Under the pieces are notes generated by a model, which made no database searches, was not told the origin of the DNA, and saw only the letters and a program-made list of their open reading frames with translations. The position numbers and the translations under genes were made by a program. Shown here piece after piece: positions 9,218 to 17,754 of a DNA stretch of 51,268 nucleotides (positions within the stretch are counted from its first letter, which is position 1; the number at the start of each line of letters is the position of its first letter). Source of the stretch: Thiobacillus sp. Its GTDB lineage: Bacteria > Pseudomonadota > Gammaproteobacteria > Burkholderiales > Thiobacillaceae. The stretch lies in NCBI GenBank assembly GCA_018263115.1, contig JADFDC010000014.1, forward strand, positions 1-51,268, read 5' to 3'.

Positions 9218-10417
9218 ATGCGTAAACTTCTGCTTTCCCTGGCCATTTCCGCCTGTGTCCTGACCCAGCCGCTGTCAGCCGATGAACTGAAACTGCGCGA
9301 GGACGCTCCCGACAAATATGTCGTCGTCAAAGGCGATACCCTCTGGGACATTTCAGGCAAGTTTCTGAAAAGCCCATGGCGCTGGCCTGAAATCTGGGGC
9401 CTGAACAAGGACAGCATCAAGGACCCGCACTGGATTTATCCCGGCGACCTCATCGTACTCGATCAATCCAGCGGCCAGCCCAGGCTGAGCCTGGTAAAAG
9501 GCGATCAGCATGGCATGACCACGGTCAAACTCTCGCCTTATTCCCGCGAGCAAGTTATCGGCGATGGCCCGATCCAGACCATTCCCATTTCCGCCATCCA
9601 CTCTTTCCTGTCACAGCCGCGCGTTGTTTCCGCCGGCGCGATCGACAGCGCGCCATTCATCCTCGGCACCAATGAAGACCGCGTCATACTGGGCCGTGGC
9701 GACGATGCTTTCGCCACCGGCGGCCCGGCTGGGGTATCGCGCTGGAATATCCTGCGTCCCGGCAAGGTGTTGAAAGACCCCGAGACAGGCGAAGTGCTGG
9801 GACATGAAGTCGAATATGTCGGCGATGCCCGCACGCTGTCGGATGGTGCACCGCAAAAAATCCGCATTACCAGCGCTGCCCAGGAAGTGCTGACCAAGGA
9901 CAAGTTGCTCCCCGCCGCGGACACCACCGCTTTCGAATACATCCCGCGCGCGCCTGAAACCCAGGTCACCGGTCGGATCATTTCTGCCTATGGCGGGGTA
10001 TCTGACACGGGTCGCTATCAAACAGTCGTATTAAATCGTGGCAGCAATCATGGTCTGGCCCCCGGCCACGTTTTGGCCATCCACCACACCGGCAACACCG
10101 TCAAGTTGAGCAAGGATGAGCTCGACAAGATGACCTGGATGTCCAGCCGCCAGGGCAATGTTCCTGGCGGTGGCGCGTGGCTCTACACCGATGTGCGCTG
10201 CCTGAAGGACAAGAGCAAGATCACTTACGACCAGACCGCCGATCTAAAGGCTCTTACCCGCGTGGGCTGCTTTGAGCAGGACGACAGCAAGGTCAAGCTG
10301 CCAGACGCTCGCGCCGGCCTGGCCATGGTCTATCGTGTGTTCGACAAGGTTTCCTACGCGCTGGTCATGCAATCCGATGGGCCGGTGTATCTGCTGGATA
10401 CCGTCAAGAATCCCTGA
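9218..10417 (+). CDS. Exported LysM-domain protein
   Basis: Probable periplasmic peptidoglycan-binding protein. ATG 9218 is chosen over TTG 9206 because GAGG precedes it at normal distance and because it begins a clean signal peptide (MRKLLLSLAISACVL, cleavage near PLSA-DE). It has 399 residues. One LysM domain lies near 32-85 (KYVVVKGDTLWDISGKFL and WIYPGDLIVL). The remaining ~310 residues form a conserved but unassigned region with GRIISAYGGVSDTGRYQ and a C-terminal part holding several aspartates. This gene commonly precedes dprA and topA in betaproteobacteria. No hydrolase motif is visible. A terminator follows. Confidence 0.88.
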   Translation: MRKLLLSLAISACVLTQPLSADELKLREDAPDKYVVVKGDTLWDISGKFLKSPWRWPEIWGLNKDSIKDPHWIYPGDLIVLDQSSGQPRLSLVKGDQHGMTTVKLSPYSREQVIGDGPIQTIPISAIHSFLSQPRVVSAGAIDSAPFILGTNEDRVILGRGDDAFATGGPAGVSRWNILRPGKVLKDPETGEVLGHEVEYVGDARTLSDGAPQKIRITSAAQEVLTKDKLLPAADTTAFEYIPRAPETQVTGRIISAYGGVSDTGRYQTVVLNRGSNHGLAPGHVLAIHHTGNTVKLSKDELDKMTWMSSRQGNVPGGGAWLYTDVRCLKDKSKITYDQTADLKALTRVGCFEQDDSKVKLPDARAGLAMVYRVFDKVSYALVMQSDGPVYLLDTVKNP

Positions 10418-10453
10418 TACATTCAACCCGCCTGCAAAAGCGGTAACCCTGCC

Positions 10454-10479
10454 AACCGCCCCCCGGGGCGGTTTTTTAT
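10454..10479 (+). terminator. Rho-independent terminator after the LysM gene
   Basis: AACCGCCCC pairs with GGGGCGGTT and is followed by a run of T (GGTTTTTTATTTT). It lies 37 bases after the LysM stop and before the ribosome binding site of the next gene. Confidence 0.85.
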
Positions 10480-10499
10480 TTTGACCAAGGAGAAGAAGC

Positions 10500-10826
10500 A
10501 TGAGCCAGGATCTGGAAAAGGCACGCAACCTGACGCAAATCATTTATTTCCTGTACGCGGCATCCATTATCGTGGGCATTACCGCCATCGTGGCCATCAT
10601 CATCAATTATGTGAAGCGGGATGAAGTCGCGGGCACCTGGCTGGAAAGTCACTTCCGCTGGCAAATTCGCACCTTCTGGTTTTCTATACTTTGGGCCGTC
10701 ATCGGAACGCTCACCAGCATTATTGGCGTTGGCATCGTGGTGCTGATTGTCGCGGGCATCTGGGCCATTTACCGCATCGTCAAGGGCATGCTCAACTTCT
10801 ACGACAACAAACCCATGTATGCCTAA
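10500..10826 (+). CDS. Small Tic20/DUF4870-like membrane protein
   Basis: A 108-residue integral membrane protein preceded by a good ribosome binding site (AAGGAG at 10487-10492). A first hydrophobic segment (about 14-36, IIYFLYAASIIVG) and a hydrophobic block from 60 to 97 (likely two helices) flank a basic loop with HFRWQIRTF. The loop and overall pattern resemble DUF4870/Tic20-like proteins. No enzymatic residues are evident. Its last eight bases overlap the start of dprA, so the two are translationally linked. Confidence 0.75.
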   Translation: MSQDLEKARNLTQIIYFLYAASIIVGITAIVAIIINYVKRDEVAGTWLESHFRWQIRTFWFSILWAVIGTLTSIIGVGIVVLIVAGIWAIYRIVKGMLNFYDNKPMYA

Positions 10827-11904
10827 GCCCGTGCAGGATCATGAAGCCTGGCTGCGGCTGGGCCTGATACCCGGCATTGGCGACGGTGCAATGCGCCGTC
10901 TGCTGGATTCATTCGGTTCGCCCGGCGCCGCGTTGTCCGCGAACCGCGCGCAATTGTCACAGCACCTGAGCAAAAGGCAGATTGACAGCCTGCAGGACGG
11001 GCCGGACCCGGATCAGCTGGCCCAGACCATGGCCTGGCTGACCCAGCCCGGCCACCACCTCATCACCCTGCTTGACGAAGACTATCCGCCACTATTGCGC
11101 GAAACCGCCGACCCACCCGCGCTGCTGTATGGCGCTGGCCGCCGCGAACTGTTGCTGCATAGCTGTCTTGCCGTCGTAGGCAGCCGCAATGCCACGCCCC
11201 AGGGCGAGGCCAATGCGGAAGCTTTCGGCCAGGCCCTTTCCAGCGTCGGCATGACTGTCGTCAGCGGGCTGGCGCTGGGCATCGATGCCGCCGCGCACAA
11301 AGGCGGCCTGAAAGGCTCCGGATCGACCATCGCCGTGGTCGGCACCGGTCTGGATCGTGTCTATCCCGCACGCAACAAGGCGCTGGCACATGAAATCGCA
11401 GAAAGGGGCTTGCTGCTGTCCGAGTTTGCCCTGGGCACGATTTCCGCGCCGGGCCACTTTCCCAAGCGCAACCGGATTATCTCGGGACTATCCCGGGGCG
11501 TGCTGGTGGTGGAAGCGGCGCTCAACTCCGGCTCGCTGATCACCGCCCGGCAGGCGCTGGAACAGGGGCGCGAAGTCATGGCCATTCCAGGCTCCATTCA
11601 CTCGCCGCTATCCAAGGGCTGCCACGCACTGATCAAGCAGGGCGCCAAGCTGGTGGAATCCGCGCAAGACATCATCGAAGAGCTGGCATGGCCCGTCATG
11701 CCGGTTGTCGGCCCCGTTTCCGCAACGGCCGGCATGGAAACTGAGCCGCTTTTACAACATCTTGGCCACGACCCGGTCAGTATCGACTTGCTTGCCGAGC
11801 GAAGCGGGTTGACGGTGGATGCGCTTTCGGCGAAGCTGTTGACGCTTGAGCTGGAAGGGCACATCGCCCAGCTACCCGGCGGGCGCTACCAACGACTCTT
11901 ATAA
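10819..11904 (+). CDS. dprA: DNA-processing protein DprA
   Basis: Cytoplasmic protein that loads RecA onto incoming single-stranded DNA during natural transformation. ATG 10819, inside the end of the preceding gene, gives 361 residues starting MPKPVQDHEAW. An N-terminal HhH/SAM-like region (1-85) is followed by the DprA Rossmann-like domain with AVVGSRNATPQGEANAEAF, SGLALGIDAAAHKGGL and SLITARQALEQGREVMAIPG. A C-terminal winged-helix-like domain (about 300-361) ends GRYQRLL. Length and motifs are normal. Five bases separate it from smg. Its presence alone does not show that the organism is competent. Confidence 0.96.
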   Translation: MPKPVQDHEAWLRLGLIPGIGDGAMRRLLDSFGSPGAALSANRAQLSQHLSKRQIDSLQDGPDPDQLAQTMAWLTQPGHHLITLLDEDYPPLLRETADPPALLYGAGRRELLLHSCLAVVGSRNATPQGEANAEAFGQALSSVGMTVVSGLALGIDAAAHKGGLKGSGSTIAVVGTGLDRVYPARNKALAHEIAERGLLLSEFALGTISAPGHFPKRNRIISGLSRGVLVVEAALNSGSLITARQALEQGREVMAIPGSIHSPLSKGCHALIKQGAKLVESAQDIIEELAWPVMPVVGPVSATAGMETEPLLQHLGHDPVSIDLLAERSGLTVDALSAKLLTLELEGHIAQLPGGRYQRLL

Positions 11905-11909
11905 AAACG

Positions 11910-12353
11910 ATGCTAGATATCCTGGTTTACCTGTACGAAAGCTACCGCATGGCGGAGCTGGCGCCCGACCGCGACTCGCTGGAAAGGAAACTGTTTGCCG
12001 CCGGATTTGATGAGTCCTCCGTCAAGGGCGCACTGGACTGGTTTGGGCACATGTCCGCCACGGAATCGCACCCGCGACTGCTCGACGTCCCCCATTTCCG
12101 GCATTTCGCCCCCGAGGAGCAGGAAAGGCTGGATGAGGACTGCATCGCCACGCTGCGCTTTCTGGAAGAATCGGAAATCCTCGATGCCGAATCGCGCGAA
12201 TGGGTCATCAATGGCCTGATGCATCTTCACGGTGAGGATATCGCGCCGGAGCAGGTTCGCTGGATGAGCCTGATCGTGCTGTGGAGCCGGGGCCAGATCG
12301 AGCATTACACTTTTCTTGAAGAATTCCTGCTCAACGAAACCACGCTGCATTAA
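11910..12353 (+). CDS. smg: Smg family protein
   Basis: Acidic 147-residue protein of the Smg family (DUF494), a conserved proteobacterial family of unknown role almost always next to dprA. It begins MLDILVYLYESY, as is usual. The middle is strongly acidic (HFAPEEQERLDEDC) and the C-terminal part has alternating hydrophobic helices. No signal peptide or catalytic motif is visible. It lies between dprA and topA, which suggests a link with DNA topology or uptake, but that is context only. Confidence 0.92.
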   Translation: MLDILVYLYESYRMAELAPDRDSLERKLFAAGFDESSVKGALDWFGHMSATESHPRLLDVPHFRHFAPEEQERLDEDCIATLRFLEESEILDAESREWVINGLMHLHGEDIAPEQVRWMSLIVLWSRGQIEHYTFLEEFLLNETTLH

Positions 12354-12374
12354 TCAGCCGGACACAAATCCCTT

Positions 12375-14927
12375 ATGAAACTGGTTGTTGTTGAGTCCCC
12401 TTCCAAATCCAAGACGCTGAAGAAGTATCTTGGCGAGGATTACGAAATTCTCGCCTCCTATGGTCACGTGCGCGATCTGGAACCCAAGACCGGCGCGGTC
12501 GATACGGCCAACCACTTCGCCATGAAGTACCAGCTCATCGAGCGCAACGAAAAACATGTCTCCGCCATCTGCAAGGCGGCGAAAAAGGCTGACGAAATCC
12601 TGCTGGCAACCGACCCGGACCGAGAAGGCGAGGCGATTTCCTGGCATCTCGCCGAAATTCTCAACGAGCGCAAGCTGCTCAAGCCTGGCAAGCTCAAGCG
12701 CATCGTGTTCTACGAAATCACCGAAAGCGCGGTGAAGGATGCCGTGGCGCATCCGCGCGACGTGTCGATGGACCTTGTCAACGCGCAGCAGGCGCGCCGC
12801 GCGCTGGATTACCTGGTCGGTTTCAATCTTTCGCCACTTCTGTGGAAAAAAATCAGCCCTGGTCTGTCTGCGGGCCGCGTGCAAAGCCCGGCATTGCGAT
12901 TGATTGTCGAACGCGAGGAGGAAATCGAAAAATTCCAGCCGCGCGAATACTGGACGCTGCATCTGGACACGCACAAGGACAAGACCAGTTTTTCCGCGCG
13001 GCTCACGCATTTCGAAGGCGAAAAACTCAACCAGTTTTCGGTGGAAACCGAAACACGCCAGGCGGAGATGCTCAAGCTTCTGCAGGCAAAGGAAGCCAAA
13101 GTCATGCAGGTGGAAAAGAAGCGCAAGGCGCGTCACGCGCCGCCGCCCTTCACCACCTCGACCATGCAGCAGGCCGCCGTGCGCCAGCTGGGCATGACGA
13201 CGGACCGCGCCATGCGCACGGCCCAACAGCTGTACGAAGGTATCGATGTCGGCTCCGGCACCGTGGGTCTCATCACCTACATGCGTACCGATTCGGTGAA
13301 TCTGGCCAAGGAAGCCGTCGCCGAAATCCGCGAATTCGTCAACAATACATTCGACAAGGACTATCTGCCCAGCCAGCCGCTGCATTACCGCGCCAAGACC
13401 AAGAACGCTCAGGAAGCGCACGAGGCCATCCGCCCCACATCGGCTTCGCGCACGCCAGAAAGCCTGAAGAATTTTCTCTCGCACGACCAGATGCGGTTGT
13501 ACGAGCTGATCTGGAAGCGCGCCGTGGCATCGCAGATGACCGCAGCGCAGTTCGATACCGTTGCCGCCGATCTCATGGTGGCGCAAGGCATGTTCCGCGC
13601 AACCGGACAGACCCTCGCGTTTGCCGGTTTTCTCGCCGTGTACCACGACGACGAGGAAGACGAGGAAGAAGCCAAACTGCCGCCACTGAAGGAAGGTGAA
13701 GTCCTGCCGGTGGACAAGCTATACGGTGAACAGCATTTCACCCAGCCGCCGCCGCGCTACACCGAGGCAAGTTTGGTCAAGGCACTGGAAGAATTCGGCA
13801 TCGGCCGGCCTTCGACTTACGCCAGCATCATTTCCACGCTGCAGGATCGCGAATACGCTACGCTCGACAAAAAGCGCTTCATGCCGACGCCGATCGGCCG
13901 GCTGGTAAATGGCTTTCTCACGCTCCATTTCAATCATTACGTCGATTACGATTTCACCGCCAAGCTGGAAGACAAACTCGATGACGTGTCCAACGGCAAG
14001 CGCGAGTGGACGCGGCTGCTGAACGAATTCTGGAAGGAATTCGATGGCAACCTCGCCGCCAAGCAGGAAGTCGAACGCGGCATTCCGATGGACGAGAAAT
14101 GCCCCAAGTGCGGCTCGGTGCTCAACATGCAGGCGAGCAAGCGCGGCCTGTTCATCGGTTGCTCGGCCTATCCCAAATGCGATTACACCCGCCCGCTCCA
14201 CGGCAACGAAGATGGTCCCACCGTACTGGGCAAATACCCGCCCACCGGCGAGGACGTGCTGCTGATGAACGGCCGCTTCGGCTGGTACGTGCAGGTCGGC
14301 CCCACGCCGGAGGACAAGAAGGCGCCCAAACCCAAGCGCGCTTCCATGCCAAAAGGCCTGCCGCCGGAGTCCGCGACGCTGGAAATGGCGCTCAAATGGT
14401 TGTCGCTGCCCCGCGAAGTCGGGCACAACCCCAAGACCGGTCTGCCCATCGTCGCCAACATCGGCCGCTTCGGCCCTTACCTGCTGCACGACAGCAAGTT
14501 CAAATCCATCCCCAAGGACGATGACGTTTACACCATCGGTCTTGAACGCGCTGTCGAAGTCCTGGAAATGCCGGCCACGCGCGGGCGAGGAGCCGCCGCG
14601 AGTGAGCGGAAAGAGTTGGGCAAACATCCGGACGACGGCAAGCCGGTAAATCTGCAGAACGGGCGCTATGGCTGGTATGTCAGCCACAACAAGATCAACG
14701 CCACCCTGCCGAAAGACCTCGACCCGCATAGCGTGACGCTGCTGGATGCGCTGCCGCTGATCGCCGCGAAAGCCGAAATGGGCGGCACGGCCAAAAAACC
14801 CTCCGCCAAAAAGACCTCGGCCAAAAAGGCAGCCGCGCCCAAGACAAAAGCAGAAACTGAGACAGAACCGAAAACCAAAAAAGCACCGGCGAAAAAGGCG
14901 CCCGCAAAGAAAACCGCAAAAGGCTGA
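12375..14927 (+). CDS. topA: DNA topoisomerase I
   Basis: Relaxes negative supercoils by single-strand cleavage. The 850-residue protein has the TOPRIM metal motif TDPDREGE (Asp80, Asp82, Glu84), the active-site tyrosine Tyr302 in ITYMRTDSVN, and one four-cysteine zinc motif starting at Cys576 (CPKCGSVLNM). Two non-cysteine topoisomerase C-terminal repeat regions follow (GRFGWYVQVG near 635, GRYGWYVSHN near 762). The last ~50 residues are a lysine/alanine/proline tail with repeated AKK units, a nonspecific DNA-binding tail seen in several betaproteobacterial enzymes. No truncation is seen. Confidence 0.97.
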   Translation: MKLVVVESPSKSKTLKKYLGEDYEILASYGHVRDLEPKTGAVDTANHFAMKYQLIERNEKHVSAICKAAKKADEILLATDPDREGEAISWHLAEILNERKLLKPGKLKRIVFYEITESAVKDAVAHPRDVSMDLVNAQQARRALDYLVGFNLSPLLWKKISPGLSAGRVQSPALRLIVEREEEIEKFQPREYWTLHLDTHKDKTSFSARLTHFEGEKLNQFSVETETRQAEMLKLLQAKEAKVMQVEKKRKARHAPPPFTTSTMQQAAVRQLGMTTDRAMRTAQQLYEGIDVGSGTVGLITYMRTDSVNLAKEAVAEIREFVNNTFDKDYLPSQPLHYRAKTKNAQEAHEAIRPTSASRTPESLKNFLSHDQMRLYELIWKRAVASQMTAAQFDTVAADLMVAQGMFRATGQTLAFAGFLAVYHDDEEDEEEAKLPPLKEGEVLPVDKLYGEQHFTQPPPRYTEASLVKALEEFGIGRPSTYASIISTLQDREYATLDKKRFMPTPIGRLVNGFLTLHFNHYVDYDFTAKLEDKLDDVSNGKREWTRLLNEFWKEFDGNLAAKQEVERGIPMDEKCPKCGSVLNMQASKRGLFIGCSAYPKCDYTRPLHGNEDGPTVLGKYPPTGEDVLLMNGRFGWYVQVGPTPEDKKAPKPKRASMPKGLPPESATLEMALKWLSLPREVGHNPKTGLPIVANIGRFGPYLLHDSKFKSIPKDDDVYTIGLERAVEVLEMPATRGRGAAASERKELGKHPDDGKPVNLQNGRYGWYVSHNKINATLPKDLDPHSVTLLDALPLIAAKAEMGGTAKKPSAKKTSAKKAAAPKTKAETETEPKTKKAPAKKAPAKKTAKG

Positions 14928-15009
14928 AAGCGTAACCACGTAGTGCACAAAGACCACCAGGTAACGGTCTTATCCATGGTGTACATGGTGGTTAAAGATT
15001 TAGTTTCCC

Positions 15010-15759
15010 ATGTCCATCCTCAATATCTCTACCTACAAATTCGTTACCCTGGATGATCGCGAAGTATTGCGCGACCGCATCCAAAGTCAGTGTGATGAGC
15101 TGGGGCTAAAAGGCACGATTCTTCTCGCGCCTGAAGGCATCAATATTTTCCTCGCGGCCGAGGCGGCGGATATCCACGCATTTCTGGAATGGCTCAGACA
15201 GGATGCGCGCTTTGCCGACATCGCCGCCAAGGAAAGCTGGTCCGGCAGTGCGCCCTTCAAAAAAATGCGCGTGCGGCTGAAAAAGGAAATTATCACCATG
15301 AAAGTGCCGGACATCCGGCCCGAGGATCATCGTGCGGAAACGGTTTCGCCTGTTCAGCTAAGAGACTGGCTGGATCGCGGCCATGACGACCTGGGGCGCG
15401 AGATTGTCATGATCGACACCCGCAACGTTTTCGAAGTGGAAGCAGGCTCCTTCGTCAATGCGCTGGATTTCGGCATTGACCGCTTTTCGCAGTATCCCGA
15501 AGCCATTGCCTCGCATCAAAACGATTTCGCCGGCAAGGCCGTCGTCACCTTCTGCACCGGCGGCATCCGTTGCGAAAAGGCCGTGCTGTATATGAACAAA
15601 ATTGGCATGGACAACGTCTACCAGCTCGACGGTGGCATACTCAAATACTTCGAGGAGGCCGGCGGCGCGCACTGGATAGGCAACTGTGTCGTGTTCGATG
15701 ACCGCACGGCGCTTGATCCGGGCTTGAAGCCTGCGCATGAGCCCGTTGCGCACCGTTGA
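15010..15759 (+). CDS. trhO: tRNA uridine(34) hydroxylase TrhO
   Basis: Rhodanese-domain enzyme that forms 5-hydroxyuridine at tRNA position 34. The 249-residue protein has an N-terminal YceA-type domain (1-95, with LAPEGINIFLA) and a rhodanese domain (about 120-225) with the active-site loop CTGGIRCEKA, Cys182 being the catalytic position. It lacks the longer C-terminal extension of the E. coli protein (about 350 residues), as many proteobacterial members do. The 82-base gap after topA holds no clear terminator. The next small gene starts at or just after its stop. Confidence 0.92.
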   Translation: MSILNISTYKFVTLDDREVLRDRIQSQCDELGLKGTILLAPEGINIFLAAEAADIHAFLEWLRQDARFADIAAKESWSGSAPFKKMRVRLKKEIITMKVPDIRPEDHRAETVSPVQLRDWLDRGHDDLGREIVMIDTRNVFEVEAGSFVNALDFGIDRFSQYPEAIASHQNDFAGKAVVTFCTGGIRCEKAVLYMNKIGMDNVYQLDGGILKYFEEAGGAHWIGNCVVFDDRTALDPGLKPAHEPVAHR

Positions 15760-15776
15760 CACTGCTTTTCGTTTGT

Positions 15777-16136
15777 GTGAAAAAACGGCTGCTGCTGATC
15801 ATTGAAGCGGGTGGCTACGGCAATCTGCTGCCACTCTTCGAAGAGCAGGGCTTCGAAGTGATGGTCGAAACCTCTTCCCGCCGCGCCATGAGCCGGCTGA
15901 AAACCTGGCAGCCGGATGTGGTGGTTGCCGATTTCTACAAGCGCTATTTCCATGACCGTGTCAGCAACCTTGAATCCCTGCTGGCGCTGGCCACGCGCAA
16001 CAACGCAACCCGCATCGTCATCATTTACGATCCGTTTCATGCGGCGGACATGGAACTTCTGAAACAGCGCCACCGCATTGATGTCGCGCTCCCGCTGCCT
16101 TTGTCCGACATGGCTTTAAAGGCAGCATTGCATTAA
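15777..16136 (+). CDS. Pseudo-receiver-like small protein
   Basis: I do not recognise this family by name. From GTG 15777 it has 119 residues; a TTG at 15756 that overlaps the trhO stop would add seven, and no ribosome binding site decides between them. The pattern is like a CheY fold: strand KRLLLIIE, helix, strand, helix, then PDVVVADFY with Asp52 at the phosphoacceptor position, and later RIVIIYDPF. The acidic pair after strand 1 is reduced to one Glu and the usual Lys-Pro near the end is replaced by ALPLPL. It therefore looks like a receiver that lost part of its phosphorylation machinery. There is no output domain. Confidence 0.7.
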   Translation: MKKRLLLIIEAGGYGNLLPLFEEQGFEVMVETSSRRAMSRLKTWQPDVVVADFYKRYFHDRVSNLESLLALATRNNATRIVIIYDPFHAADMELLKQRHRIDVALPLPLSDMALKAALH

Positions 16137-16138
16137 GC

Positions 16139-16183
16139 TCCCTCCCCTCTCGCAGGGGAGGGCTGGGGTGGGGTAATTACCCC
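16139..16183. terminator. Palindromic repeat between convergent genes, likely two-way terminator
   Basis: Two structures lie between the pseudo-receiver gene and rsuA: a hairpin CCCTCCCCT-CTCGC-AGGGGAGGG type element and the palindrome GGGGTAATTACCCC at 16170-16183, which contains the rsuA stop codon. G-rich hairpins of this wording are dispersed in proteobacterial genomes. As the genes converge here, a bidirectional terminator is the simplest reading, although T-runs are lacking. Confidence 0.5.
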
Positions 16184-16902
16184 CTCCCCGCCTCCTCCGG
16201 CAAGCGGGGGAGGAGTGTTTCGCGGTACAAATCCACATAACACCATTCGCCCGGCTTCAAGTCCGCAGGCAATTCAAATTCGCCCATGCGCTCGCGATGC
16301 AGCGCCTCCACGCGATTGCCCGCCGCCGCCACCATGCGTTTGACCTGATGGTATTTGCCGCCGGTCAGCGTCAGTTCCAGCGTATGCGCATCACGCGCAA
16401 TGGCCGACTGCGCCATCACCGGATCGGGGTCATCATGCAGCACCACGCCGGCGCGCAACGCGGCAAGTTGTGCTTTGTCCAAAGGATGTTTGACCGTTGC
16501 CCGGTACACCTTGGCGATGTTTTTCTTCGGCGAGGTGTAGACATGCAGAAACTGACCGTCATCCGTCAGCAGCAATAACCCGGTAGTGTCCTCATCCAGA
16601 CGTCCCACGGTTTGCAGACCACGATTGCGTAATTGAACCGGCAGCAAGCTCAACACGCTGGGATGATGTTTCGGCTTTTGCGAACACTCATGGCCCGCAG
16701 GCTTGTTCATCAGCACATAAACATTTTCGCGGTATTGCCAATCCTTGCCGTCCACCGAAAACACCAGGCCTTGGTAATCGATGTCCGCATCGGTATCCGT
16801 GATTATCTGCCCACCGATTGATACAAGACCCGACAGGATCAGGCTCCGGCATTCGCGGCGCGTGCCAAAGCCCTGGGATTGAAGCAGTTTGATAAGAGTC
16901 AT
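16177..16902 (-). CDS. rsuA: 16S rRNA pseudouridine(516) synthase RsuA
   Basis: Isomerises U516 of 16S rRNA. The 241-residue protein has an N-terminal S4 RNA-binding domain (1-60, SQGFGTRRECRSLI) and the synthase domain with the catalytic motif GRLDEDTTGLLLL, whose first Asp is the nucleophile, plus KYHQVKRMVAAAGNRV near 185. It ends in LLPRLPEEAGRG, encoded by a G-rich inverted repeat that also supplies the stop codon, so the last residues may be a product of repeat insertion. RsuA fits better than RluE/RluF because of length and the HECSQKPKH segment after MNKPAG. Confidence 0.93.
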   Translation of the reverse strand: MTLIKLLQSQGFGTRRECRSLILSGLVSIGGQIITDTDADIDYQGLVFSVDGKDWQYRENVYVLMNKPAGHECSQKPKHHPSVLSLLPVQLRNRGLQTVGRLDEDTTGLLLLTDDGQFLHVYTSPKKNIAKVYRATVKHPLDKAQLAALRAGVVLHDDPDPVMAQSAIARDAHTLELTLTGGKYHQVKRMVAAAGNRVEALHRERMGEFELPADLKPGEWCYVDLYRETLLPRLPEEAGRG

Positions 16903-16974
16903 GCCGGGATTTTACCCGCCTGGCTGTAAGGCTCCCTTTTATTGAACGACAAACCTGAAAACAAGGAGACGCCC

Positions 16975-17478
16975 ATGAACACCCGCCGCAATCTGCTCAT
17001 CACCAGTCTTGCAACTTTGCTGCCCAGGCCACTGCTCGCTCAATCCTGCACTGCCGCGCCGGATATTGGCGGCGCCGGTCCGTGGTTCAACAGCCCGCCG
17101 CTATCCCTGGCTCAACTCAAGGGCAAGGTCGTGATGGTCGAATTCTGGACCTTTGGCTGTTACAACTGCCGCAACGTCGAGCCCTATGTCAAAAAATGGC
17201 ACGAACGCTATATGGATGATGGGCTGGTGGTTGTCGGCGTGCATACGCCCGAATTCGCGCACGAAGCCGACGGCAAACGGGTCAAAGCCTATCTGGCTGA
17301 AAACGACATCCGCCACCCCGTCGTGCTGGATAACGACTACGCCATCTGGAAACGCTGGGGCAACCGCTATTGGCCCGCGATGTACCTGTTGAACAAGTCA
17401 GGCGAACTCTGTTACCGGCATTTCGGCGAAGGCCGCTATGCCGAAACCGAGGCGCAGATCCAGCGCTTGCTGGCTTGA
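16975..17478 (+). CDS. Tat-exported thioredoxin-like protein
   Basis: Periplasmic thioredoxin-fold protein. ATG 16975 is chosen because AAGGAG lies seven bases upstream; a TTG 33 bases earlier would spoil the signal peptide. The 167-residue protein opens with MNTRRNLLITSLA, a twin-arginine-like signal with cleavage near LLAQS. The fold has the redox motif WTFGCYNC (Cys62, Cys65) and a cis-proline region WPAMYLLN. The sequence resembles the C-terminal domain of DipZ/TlpA-like proteins. The partner is unknown, as no DsbD-type membrane protein is adjacent. It ends exactly where the convergent dodecin gene ends. Confidence 0.85.
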   Translation: MNTRRNLLITSLATLLPRPLLAQSCTAAPDIGGAGPWFNSPPLSLAQLKGKVVMVEFWTFGCYNCRNVEPYVKKWHERYMDDGLVVVGVHTPEFAHEADGKRVKAYLAENDIRHPVVLDNDYAIWKRWGNRYWPAMYLLNKSGELCYRHFGEGRYAETEAQIQRLLA

Positions 17479-17679
17479 TTACTTCAATACGAACGTCAGC
17501 TTCATTCGCACACGGTATTCGGTGATCTTGCCCTTGCTGACCACCACTTCCTGGTCTTGCACCCAGGCGCCGGTAATATTGGCCAGGCTTTCCGCCGCCT
17601 TGGCGACACCGGCCTTGATGGCGTCATCAAAGCTCTTCTTGGAGCTGGCGGAAATCTCGATGGTTTTTGCGACTGACAT
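17479..17679 (-). CDS. Dodecin family protein
   Basis: Dodecins are ~68-residue proteins that assemble into hollow dodecamers and bind flavin or related ligands. This 66-residue protein has the family pattern: VAKTIEISASSKKSFDDAI, an amphipathic helix, then GAWVQDQEV and KITEYRVRMKLTFVL. Trp39, the residue that stacks on flavin in halophilic dodecins, is kept, but the position equivalent to the flavin-contacting glutamine is Arg56. Ligand binding may therefore differ. It is convergent with, and touches, the thioredoxin-like gene. Confidence 0.9.
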   Translation of the reverse strand: MSVAKTIEISASSKKSFDDAIKAGVAKAAESLANITGAWVQDQEVVVSKGKITEYRVRMKLTFVLK

Positions 17680-17754
17680 GGCTTCTCCTCTTTATTGATT
17701 GAAGTACGGAGTTTCAGATTATCAGCTTGGCCGGAAAATCAAAGGGCCGGAGTG

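Noticed and set aside
12461-12474. CACGTG core in topA as a further parS site
   Set aside because: TGGTCACGTGCGCG lacks the TTTC/GAAA arms required by the parS consensus.
12354-13646. Long antisense reading frame (430 codons) opposite topA
   Set aside because: It is a shadow of the GC-rich topA codons, with low-complexity His/Arg/Gly-rich translation and no motif; topA is certain. The same applies to 13719-14957.
14928-15009. ACCACC/GGTGGT inverted pair in the topA-trhO gap
   Set aside because: Six-base arms with a long loop and no T-run; not distinguishable from chance.
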